DNA of 11,650 nt from Erysipelotrichaceae bacterium. Its GTDB lineage: Bacteria; Bacillota_I; Bacilli_A; Erysipelotrichales; Erysipelotrichaceae. This document shows, in pieces, positions 6,478 through 11,650 of this stretch (positions are counted from its first letter, which is position 1; each line of letters starts with the position of its first letter). The notes under the pieces were generated by a model that ran no database searches, had not been told where the DNA came from, and saw only the letters and a program-made list of their open reading frames with translations. The stretch is taken from positions 1 through 11,650 of the forward strand of contig CAAGJS010000054.1 in assembly GCA_900770275.1 (NCBI GenBank), read 5' to 3'. The translations under genes and the position numbers were made by a program.

Positions 6478-7071
6478 ATGACAGCTTCTAAATCTTTGAA
6501 TCGTACACGTGTTCTCGCAGTGACTGCAATTCTTTCGGGCGTAGCCTTCGTTCTTCAGTATTTTGAGGTTCCGATTCCCATCATGCCAAGCTTCATCAAG
6601 CTGGACTTCTCGGATATGCCGGCTTTGATCGGTGCCTTCGCCTATGGCCCGGTCTGCGGCATGGTTACGGAAGTCATCAAGAACCTTCTGCACAGCGCAG
6701 TGTCGCAGTCGTTTGGCATCGGGGAAATTTCCAATGCGCTGCTCGGTATGGTATTTACTGGCGTTGCTGGATTGATCTATCGCAACCATAAGACGAAAAA
6801 AGGCGCCGTGACCGCTTCCTTTGTGGGAGCTGCGGCGATGGCGCTGTTTTCCTTTCCGTGCAATCTGTTCCTTGTCTATCCGATCTACTACAACTTCATG
6901 CCGAAGGAGACAATTCTTGCGGCATATCAGCTGATTCTGCCATCGGTCACAAGCATTGAGCAGAGTCTGTTGATCTTCAATGTTCCTTTTACCTTTGTAA
7001 AGGGAATGATTGATGTGGTGATTACCTTCCTGATCTATAAGAAGATTTCACCGCTGCTGCACCGGGCGTAA
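6478..7071 (+). CDS. ribU: Riboflavin ECF transporter substrate-binding subunit RibU
   Basis: This membrane S-component captures riboflavin and works with a shared EcfA-EcfA'-EcfT energising module, which is not in this window. The 197-residue protein is hydrophobic with about six membrane segments. It shows the N-terminal pattern of RibU: basic residues followed by VLAVTAILSGVAFVLQYFEV (12-31), then IKLDFSDMPALIGAF (40-54) and GPVCGMVTEVIKNLLH (57-72). The start at ATG 6478 follows AGGGGAG (6466-6472) by 5 nt; the in-frame GTG at 6457 lies in the terminator T-run and is rejected. Control by the FMN riboswitch immediately upstream strongly supports the assignment. It is a single-gene unit closed by a terminator at 7089-7119. 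Confidence 0.95.
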   Translation: MTASKSLNRTRVLAVTAILSGVAFVLQYFEVPIPIMPSFIKLDFSDMPALIGAFAYGPVCGMVTEVIKNLLHSAVSQSFGIGEISNALLGMVFTGVAGLIYRNHKTKKGAVTASFVGAAAMALFSFPCNLFLVYPIYYNFMPKETILAAYQLILPSVTSIEQSLLIFNVPFTFVKGMIDVVITFLIYKKISPLLHRA

Positions 7072-7084
7072 GTGCAGTAATGTC

Positions 7085-8119
7085 TCAGAGCTGATCTGCG
7101 AGTTCGTAGATCAGCTTTTCTGTATCTTCAAAGCCAAGGCACGGATCCGTGATTGATAAGCCGTATGTATCTCCGCCGGGCTGCTGGCATCCTTCAAGAA
7201 GATAGCTTTCAATCATCAGGCCCTTGACCAGCTTTGCAAGATCCGGATTACAGTGGCGGCTGTGCATGACGTCCTTGGCGATGCGGATCTGTTCATGCGG
7301 CTTCTTGCCCGAGTTTGCATGGTTGCAGTCGACGATGACGGCCGGATTCTTGAGCTTCATGTTGGCATACATCTGATTGACCAGCTGCAGATCCTCATAG
7401 TGATAGTTTGGCTTCGTGTTGCCAAGATTATCCGTGTAGCCCCGCAGAATGGCATGAGCATACGGGTTTCCGGTCGTCTCTGACTCCCACCCGCGATAGA
7501 TGAAGGTCTGGGGATTCTGGGCCGCAAGAATGCTGTTCATCATGACATCGAGCTGACCCGAGGTCGGATTCTTCATGCCGGCCGGGATGCCGACGCCGCT
7601 GGCAACCATGCGGTGCTGCTGGTCTTCGACGGAGCGTGCACCGACCGCTACATAGGCAAGAAGATCGGAGAGATAAGCGTGATTTTCCGGATAAAGCATC
7701 TCTTCGGCGCAGGTAAAGCCGGTTTCTTCGACGACCCGTGTATGAAGGTGACGGATCGCTACGATGCCGGCATACATGTCTTCCTTTTTGTGAATGTCCG
7801 GCTGATGGAGCATTCCTTTATAGCCAACGCCCTTGGTCCGGGGTTTGTTGGTGTAAAGGCGCGGGATCATCAGAATCTTATCCTTTACCTTTTCCTGTAC
7901 CGCTTCCAGCCGGTGCATGTAATCGACGACGGCATCTTCTCGATCAGCCGAGCAGGGGCCGACGATGAGTAAAAAGCGCGGATCCTTTCCTTCAAAGATT
8001 GCAGCGATCTCTTCGTCGCGTTTTTCTTTGATTGCTTCGATCGCTGAACTTACTGGAAAGCGGCGCTTGAGTTCATCCGGCGTCGGCAGTTCCTGTACAT
8101 ATTCCATCTGCATGTGCAT
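7085..8119 (-). CDS. aroF: 3-deoxy-7-phosphoheptulonate (DAHP) synthase, class I AroG/F type
   Basis: This enzyme condenses phosphoenolpyruvate with erythrose 4-phosphate, the first step of the shikimate pathway to aromatic amino acids. The 344 residues span the full class Ialpha enzyme. Active-site features include LIVGPCSADRE (51-61) with metal ligand C56, IPRLYTNKPRT (85-95) with R87, GMKNPTSG (171-178) with K173, VDCNHANSGK (253-262) with metal ligand H257, MIESYLLEG (292-300) with E294, and SITDP (312-316) with D315. The start has AGGAGA at 8129-8134, 9 nt upstream; no closer in-frame ATG is better placed. No other aro genes are nearby, so it is solitary. Which aromatic amino acid inhibits it cannot be told; the symbol aroF is nominal (aroG or aroH are possible). 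Confidence 0.94.
   Translation of the reverse strand: MHMQMEYVQELPTPDELKRRFPVSSAIEAIKEKRDEEIAAIFEGKDPRFLLIVGPCSADREDAVVDYMHRLEAVQEKVKDKILMIPRLYTNKPRTKGVGYKGMLHQPDIHKKEDMYAGIVAIRHLHTRVVEETGFTCAEEMLYPENHAYLSDLLAYVAVGARSVEDQQHRMVASGVGIPAGMKNPTSGQLDVMMNSILAAQNPQTFIYRGWESETTGNPYAHAILRGYTDNLGNTKPNYHYEDLQLVNQMYANMKLKNPAVIVDCNHANSGKKPHEQIRIAKDVMHSRHCNPDLAKLVKGLMIESYLLEGCQQPGGDTYGLSITDPCLGFEDTEKLIYELADQL
7089..7119 (+). terminator. Terminator of ribU, embedded in the DAHP synthase coding end
   Basis: AGCTGATCT (7089-7097) pairs perfectly with AGATCAGCT (7108-7116) around a 10-nt loop, followed by TTTT then CTGT. The hairpin simultaneously encodes the last residues of the convergent DAHP synthase. On the minus strand no T-run follows, so it acts on ribU transcription only. 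Confidence 0.78.
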
Positions 8120-8147
8120 CTTTTCATTTCTCCTGGTGTTCGTGCAA

Positions 8148-8156
8148 ATGGTACCA
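8148..8156 (-). promoter_or_regulatory. Probable extended -10 promoter of the DAHP synthase gene
   Basis: On the minus strand TGgTACCAT ends 28 nt before the start codon. Transcription would start near 8141, giving a 22-nt leader that contains the AGGAGA ribosome site. The promoter is back to back with that of the RluA gene, about 20 bp away, and no -35 box is clear. Confidence 0.45.
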
Positions 8157-8171
8157 CAGGCGGAAACCGTC

Positions 8172-8180
8172 TGCTAGAAT
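8172..8180 (+). promoter_or_regulatory. Extended -10 promoter of the RluA-type gene
   Basis: TGcTAGAAT ends 9 nt before the ATG at 8190, so the mRNA would start only about 3 nt before the start codon. The intervening GAGGAGG (8181-8187) looks like a Shine-Dalgarno site, but it is only 2 nt from the ATG and would be largely excluded from the transcript. Confidence 0.5.
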
Positions 8181-8189
8181 GAGGAGGCT

Positions 8190-9182
8190 ATGAGAAACGA
8201 GAGAGCCGTAAAAAACAGGAAACCAAAAGACACAGGCCGCGCACGTCCGCAGCGGCGTCCGCGGATGGAATATACCTATACATTCGTTGTTCCGCGCAGT
8301 GATACGCTGCTGGAGTTTCTTCTCAATAAGATTCATGGGATGTCGCGCAACAGTGTGAAGTCGCTGCTGAGCAGTCATAAGGTGCTGGTCAACGGTCATT
8401 CGGTGACGCAGTTTGATTTTCCTTTGGCCAAGGATGATGAGGTCAAGATTGCCCGCAATCCGGTCCATGAGGAGCCGCACAAGATCGGTGCTGAGGTGAC
8501 GCATGGAAACGGGGAGACGATCCGTTTCAAGTCGCTGATCCTTTATGAGGATGATGCCTTCCTTGTCATCAATAAGCCGGCAGGGATGTTAGCGGTGGAA
8601 AGTGATACGGTGCGCTACAGTGCGTTTTATCGTGCTTTGGAGTATCTGAAGTCCAAGGATCCGAAGAGCCGGCCGTATATTCTGCACCGGATCGATAAGG
8701 AGACGTCGGGTGTTCTTGTGTTTGCCAAGGATATTCAGATTCACTCGATGCTGCGGATGCATTGGAATGAGGATGTTTCGCTGCGTGAGTACTATGCGAT
8801 CGTGAAGGGGACCTTTGAAGAAAAGAAAGGTACCTGGGTCGCCTATCTCAGGGAAAACGAGAATCATCTGGTGTATGTGAGCCACGATCACAATGGCAAG
8901 AAGGCGATTACGAATTATCAGGTCGTCGCGGAGAATGGTGAGTATTCTCTTGTGCGGGTGACGATTGATTCGGGGCGTAAGAATCAGATCCGTGTCATGA
9001 TGGCGGATCATGGTCATCCGGTTGCGGGGGATGATAAATACGGGGATGGCAGTAATCCGATCGGGCGCCTTGGTCTGCACGCAAGCGAACTGGATTTTGA
9101 AAACCCGAAGACGCGAGAGATATTGAAGGTGAAGGCGCCGCTGCCGAAAGAATTTCAGACAATGTTCCAGAATGTGATTTGA
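8190..9182 (+). CDS. RluA-family RNA pseudouridine synthase with S4 domain
   Basis: This enzyme converts specific uridines in rRNA or tRNA to pseudouridine. The 330-residue protein begins with a basic tail (residues 1-25, rich in Arg and Lys), then an S4 RNA-binding domain (about 37-90, ending KVLVNGHSVTQ... DEVKIA). The catalytic domain follows, with LVINKPAGM (125-133), the nucleophile motif HRIDKETSG (166-174, D169) and the C-terminal NQIRVMMADHGHPVAGDDKYG region (246-266). The ATG at 8190 is preceded by GAGGAGG only 2 nt away. The alternative ATG at 8265 (residue 26) has no ribosome site, but many relatives start there. The target nucleotide (RluC-, RluD- or RluB-like) cannot be assigned by eye. 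A lipoprotein gene follows 19 nt downstream. Confidence 0.92.
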   Translation: MRNERAVKNRKPKDTGRARPQRRPRMEYTYTFVVPRSDTLLEFLLNKIHGMSRNSVKSLLSSHKVLVNGHSVTQFDFPLAKDDEVKIARNPVHEEPHKIGAEVTHGNGETIRFKSLILYEDDAFLVINKPAGMLAVESDTVRYSAFYRALEYLKSKDPKSRPYILHRIDKETSGVLVFAKDIQIHSMLRMHWNEDVSLREYYAIVKGTFEEKKGTWVAYLRENENHLVYVSHDHNGKKAITNYQVVAENGEYSLVRVTIDSGRKNQIRVMMADHGHPVAGDDKYGDGSNPIGRLGLHASELDFENPKTREILKVKAPLPKEFQTMFQNVI

Positions 9183-9201
9183 TGGGAGATGCGAATCGTT
9201 G

Positions 9202-9738
9202 ATGAGACAGAGTAAGAAATTGATTGGGTTTGTGATGTGCCTCAGTCTTCTGCTGAGCGGCTGCGGAGGAAAGATCGGCAGTCAGGTGAGTGAACTTCTG
9301 AATCAGTATATCGGACCGGAATATTATGCCCGCAAGGCGGCGGAGGCTTCGGCATCGGCTGCCGCAGCGGCACAGGCCAGTGCATCGGCCGACACCATTC
9401 CTTCTTCAGATGAGAAGGAAGAAGAAGTGGCTACGGATGTGGAGACGTCGCCCTGGACGGCAGAAAATGGCGTCCTTCCGAAGGAGATCATCGGACGGAT
9501 TACGATTGTCGGTGACAATCTGAAGATCCGTCAGTATGGCGGTACGGGTGCCGTTCTTGTCGGGTATGCACACAAGGGGGAAAATTATCTCTGTTCGCAG
9601 ATCTACATGGATGGTTCAGGCAATAAGTGGTACTGCATCGGCCGTAACATGTGGCTGCTGGTCGTCAATATGGATGATATTGACTATGAGAAGGTTACCG
9701 TCACAAAGACAAATACATCTACAACGACAAACGGCTGA
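9202..9738 (+). CDS. Lipoprotein with SH3-like (SH3b) domain
   Basis: This is a secreted, membrane-anchored lipoprotein of unknown role. Residues 1-20 form a signal peptide (basic MRQSKK, hydrophobic core) ending in the lipobox LLSGC, with lipidated Cys 21. A low-complexity Ala/Ser-rich linker (about residues 44-63) and an acidic Ser/Glu stretch (about 67-80) tether a C-terminal beta-rich domain (about 95-160) resembling bacterial SH3 domains: ITIVGDNLKIRQYGG, then Trp- and Tyr-rich strands. SH3b domains in cell-envelope proteins often bind peptidoglycan. The tail is Thr/Asn-rich. The preceding TTG at 9199 is an alternative start; a GGGAG (9184-9188) lies 13 nt before the ATG. It is followed by a terminator at 9747-9773. 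Confidence 0.82.
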   Translation: MRQSKKLIGFVMCLSLLLSGCGGKIGSQVSELLNQYIGPEYYARKAAEASASAAAAAQASASADTIPSSDEKEEEVATDVETSPWTAENGVLPKEIIGRITIVGDNLKIRQYGGTGAVLVGYAHKGENYLCSQIYMDGSGNKWYCIGRNMWLLVVNMDDIDYEKVTVTKTNTSTTTNG

Positions 9739-9746
9739 TGAACAGC

Positions 9747-9773
9747 GGCAGGAACGAGACCTGCCCTGTTTTT
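9747..9773 (+). terminator. Intrinsic terminator after the lipoprotein gene
   Basis: GGCAGG (9747-9752) pairs perfectly with CCTGCC (9760-9765) around a 7-nt loop. After CTG comes TTTTT (9769-9773). The stem is short, so partial read-through into the HAD gene is possible; no strong promoter is seen between it and 9811. Confidence 0.68.
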
Positions 9774-9810
9774 GAAAGAGAACGCAGAAGGAATGAAGGA
9801 AGCAGACACT

Positions 9811-10446
9811 ATGGTGACGAAAACAATACTCTGGGATTATAACGGCACGATCCTGGATGATGCGCAGCTGACGCTGGACGTGGAAAACCAGCTGCTGAAA
9901 GAGCGGGGAATGAAGGGGAACTATTCAATGGATGCCTACAGGCATCTGTTCTGTTTCCCGGTTCTTGATTATTACAGAAAGCTTGGCTATACGTTTGAGA
10001 CGGAGTCGTTTGAAGAGGTTGCCGAGGAGTTTCACCGTCTCTATGCGGCCGGCTTCTCAAAGTGCGGCTGCGTCGATGGTGTCAGGGAGAAGCTGGCGGA
10101 ATCAATGGATAAGGGCTATCGCAACGTCATTATTTCCGCGAGCCGTCAGGATAAGCTGGAGGAACAGATTGAGAGCCTTGGTCTGCGTTCGTATTTTGCG
10201 GATCTGATCGGAATCGACAATCTGCTGGCCGGCTCCAAGGTGGGGCAGGCAAAGGCCTGGATGGCAGAAACCGGTACCGATCCGGATACGTGCCACATGA
10301 TCGGTGATACGCTGCATGATCTGGAGACGTCAATGGCGATCGGTGTCCATGACTGTACCCTGGTTGCCCAGGGGCATCAGGCATATGATGTACTCAAGGA
10401 TCGCTGGCCCAATACGGTGCATACGATGCGGGAGGTTGTTCTATGA
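9811..10446 (+). CDS. HAD-superfamily hydrolase-like protein with DxN motif
   Basis: This is a cytoplasmic HAD protein resembling phosphoglycolate phosphatases. From ATG 9811 it has 211 residues. Motif I is LWDYNGTILDD with nucleophile D9 and Asn 11 in place of the usual second Asp. Motif II is IISAS (Ser 99), motif III is Lys 133 in GSKVGQ, and motif IV is MIGDTLHDLE (D156, D160). The start is chosen because AAGGA ends 10 nt before it; an upstream TTG (9772) in the terminator T-run and an ATG (9793) lacking a spaced SD are rejected. The stop overlaps the methyltransferase start by 4 nt (ATGA), so the two are co-translated. The substrate is unknown. It is not closely similar to the other HAD protein here, except for sharing the Asn substitution. 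Confidence 0.86.
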   Translation: MVTKTILWDYNGTILDDAQLTLDVENQLLKERGMKGNYSMDAYRHLFCFPVLDYYRKLGYTFETESFEEVAEEFHRLYAAGFSKCGCVDGVREKLAESMDKGYRNVIISASRQDKLEEQIESLGLRSYFADLIGIDNLLAGSKVGQAKAWMAETGTDPDTCHMIGDTLHDLETSMAIGVHDCTLVAQGHQAYDVLKDRWPNTVHTMREVVL

Positions 10447-11573
10447 ATCCATGTCCATATCGGAAGCAGTGCGGAAGCTGCTCGGGAATGAATGAGGAAT
10501 ATGACCTGACTCTGAAGCGTAAGCGCGAGGAGGTTCGCCAGTTTACGGGAACGCAGATGGTGGAGCCGGTCATCGGCATGAAGGATCCGTACCACTATCG
10601 CTGCAAGGTATTTGCGGCCTTTCATAAAAACCGCCGCAATCAGATGACGGCGGGCATGTATGAGGAAGAAAGCCATACGGTTGTTCCGGTGATTGACTGT
10701 GCCATTCAGCATCCTCTGGCCAACAAGATTCTGCAGCAGATCTGCCATATCGCCGACAGTATGCACCTGGATGCGTATGATGAGGATCGCGGTACGGGTA
10801 CGCTGCGTTATGTGTATATCCGAGTTTCGCATGCGCTGAACAAGGCGATGGTGGTGATTGTGATCGGTTCCCGTGAACTTCCTGGTTCGCGGTATTTTGT
10901 GCAGCAGCTTCATCAGCACTGTCCCGATGTTTCGACAATCGTTCTGAACTGGAACCATGGCTCTGATTCGATGGTGCTGGGGCCGAAGTTCAAGACGCTG
11001 TGGGGCCCGGGGACCATTGAGGACAGGATCGGCGATGTCCGCTTCCGTATTTCGCCGCAGTCGTTCTATCAGGTCAACCCGGAGATGACAACGCTGCTGT
11101 ATCAGAAGGCACTGGAGATGGCAAAAATCCAAGAGACGGATACGGTGCTGGATGCGTGCTGCGGCATCGGTACGATTTCCCTGTTGGCATCGAAGAAGGC
11201 GAAGCAGGTGACAGGTGTTGAAGTGAATGCGATGGCGGTTCAGGATGCGATCACCAACGCCAGAATCAACGGGATTCATAATGTAAGATTCTATGCTGCA
11301 GATGCCGGGGAATATCTGGAAGAGTGCGGCGAGACGTTTGATGTGGTGCTGATGGACCCGCCGCGCGGCGGACTGACGCAGCAGTTCTGTGATGCGCTGC
11401 TGAAGATGAAGCCGAAGAGGGCGGTGTATGTTTCGTGCAATCCGGAAACGCTGGGAAGGGATTTGAAGATTCTTGGCAGCGGATATCAGGTGAAGAAGAT
11501 TGTGCCTGTTGATCAGTTTCCCTGGACAAAACACGTGGAAACCATTGTGTTGCTACAACGCACAAACTCGTAA
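10443..11573 (+). CDS. RlmD/TrmA-family SAM-dependent RNA uracil-C5 methyltransferase (TRAM-less)
   Basis: This enzyme methylates a uracil (most likely in 23S rRNA) at C5 using S-adenosylmethionine. Iron-sulfur ligands are present as C4, C10, C13 and C86, the spacing seen in RumA/RlmD. The Rossmann domain shows VLDACCGIGT (235-244, D237), E260 in GVEVN, DPPRGG (305-310) and the nucleophile C332 in VSCNPETLGRD. The catalytic base is E366 in HVETIV. At 376 residues it lacks the N-terminal TRAM RNA-binding domain of E. coli RlmD (433 residues), as short Bacillota paralogues do. The start at the ATGA overlap has GGAGG (10431-10435) 7 nt upstream. The exact target (U747, U1939 or tRNA) is not decidable here. 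No terminator follows within the window. Confidence 0.92.
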   Translation: MNPCPYRKQCGSCSGMNEEYDLTLKRKREEVRQFTGTQMVEPVIGMKDPYHYRCKVFAAFHKNRRNQMTAGMYEEESHTVVPVIDCAIQHPLANKILQQICHIADSMHLDAYDEDRGTGTLRYVYIRVSHALNKAMVVIVIGSRELPGSRYFVQQLHQHCPDVSTIVLNWNHGSDSMVLGPKFKTLWGPGTIEDRIGDVRFRISPQSFYQVNPEMTTLLYQKALEMAKIQETDTVLDACCGIGTISLLASKKAKQVTGVEVNAMAVQDAITNARINGIHNVRFYAADAGEYLEECGETFDVVLMDPPRGGLTQQFCDALLKMKPKRAVYVSCNPETLGRDLKILGSGYQVKKIVPVDQFPWTKHVETIVLLQRTNS

Positions 11574-11599
11574 AAATCGCTGATTTCAAGCACTCTTAC

Positions 11600-11631
11600 G
11601 ACCATTTCGTCTTTGGCAAGACGACGTGGTC
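11600..11631 (+). repeat. Strong hairpin of unknown nature at the right edge
   Basis: The left arm starts GACCAT (11600-11605), the right arm ends GTGGTC (11626-11631), and the core CGTCTT (11608-11613) pairs with AAGACG (11618-11623) around loop TGGC. Including flanking pairs the stem reaches 14 positions with one mismatch and one wobble. AGCACT (11589-11594) and AGTGCT (11644-11649) form a further outer repeat. There is no T-run on either side, so it is not a standard terminator. I see no convincing gene in 11574-11650; the sequence is cut by the window end. Confidence 0.6.
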
Positions 11632-11650
11632 TGACAGGGGAAAAGTGCTC

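Noticed and set aside
5298..7071. The ATPase plus RibU region as a defence or novel transport system
   Set aside because: The genes are divergent with separate promoters. RibU is fully explained by the FMN riboswitch and uses ECF ATPases of a different type; the orphan ATPase lacks their features.
7543..7605. Unusual-looking DAHP synthase motifs (KNPTSG, DCNHANS) as a possible novel enzyme
   Set aside because: To my recollection these variants are common in a Bacillota subgroup of class I DAHP synthases, and all metal and substrate residues are present.
10377..11534. A 385-codon minus-strand ORF
   Set aside because: It lies fully antisense to the RlmD-type gene, is His/Arg-rich and has no motif. 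The plus-strand gene has all catalytic residues.
11513..11650. An open minus-strand frame entering from the right edge, reading protein-like near 11580-11640
   Set aside because: It overlaps the conserved end of the RlmD gene by about 60 nt, matches no family I know, and spans the hairpin. It is too short to judge without more sequence.
11580..11650. A plus-strand frame containing YDHFVFGK, faintly like tyrosine recombinase text
   Set aside because: The resemblance is a few residues only. The frame runs back into RlmD without a start or ribosome site, and no catalytic residues are visible.
1..11650. CRISPR arrays, tRNA or rRNA genes, insertion sequences
   Set aside because: No regularly spaced repeats, cloverleaf or rRNA motifs, or transposase motifs were found by eye.

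Overview
The window reads as ordinary chromosome of a Bacillota (Firmicutes) bacterium of roughly 50% GC. An Erysipelotrichales-like origin is my tentative guess. It rests on family resemblance of several proteins (deoxynucleoside kinase, EFR1-type ferredoxin, the DFNGT-type HAD protein, a TRAM-less RlmD-like methyltransferase, riboswitch-controlled RibU) and on the strong Shine-Dalgarno sites. It is not proven. I see no rRNA, tRNA, CRISPR array or recognisable insertion sequence.

Layout, left to right. (1) 4-447: a short A24 prepilin peptidase, followed by a gene-free leader with small hairpins. (2) 665-1450: a flavodoxin-like protein with two [4Fe-4S] clusters (EFR1 type). (3) 1574-2272: a deoxynucleoside kinase, preceded by a -10 box that abuts a perfect 14-bp palindrome. 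(4) 2330-5147: a tight three-gene operon of MATE exporter, HAD protein and aldose-1-epimerase-like protein, starting from an apparently leaderless promoter. (5) 5181-6149, minus strand: a solitary ABC-type AAA ATPase, separated from the operon by two hairpin terminators. (6) 6268-7071: promoter, FMN riboswitch, intrinsic terminator and ribU, the substrate-binding subunit of a riboflavin ECF transporter. (7) 7085-8119, minus strand: a class I DAHP synthase convergent with ribU; the ribU terminator lies inside its 3' coding end. (8) 8190-9738: a divergent RluA-type pseudouridine synthase and an SH3-like lipoprotein, closed by a terminator. (9) 9811-11573: a second HAD protein overlapping by 4 nt an RlmD-type RNA methyltransferase. 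(10) 11600-11631: an unexplained 14-bp hairpin at the right edge.

Functionally this is a housekeeping patchwork: nucleotide salvage, flavin uptake, entry to the shikimate pathway, RNA modification, sugar handling and export. Four cross-cutting features deserve attention. Both HAD proteins carry Asn in place of the second catalytic Asp (DxN instead of DxD). Several start codons sit 6-9 nt after a -10 box, implying leaderless or near-leaderless mRNAs. Convergent genes use terminators embedded in the neighbour's coding end. The terminal hairpin lacks a T-tract and is unexplained. I found no convincing multi-gene novel system.
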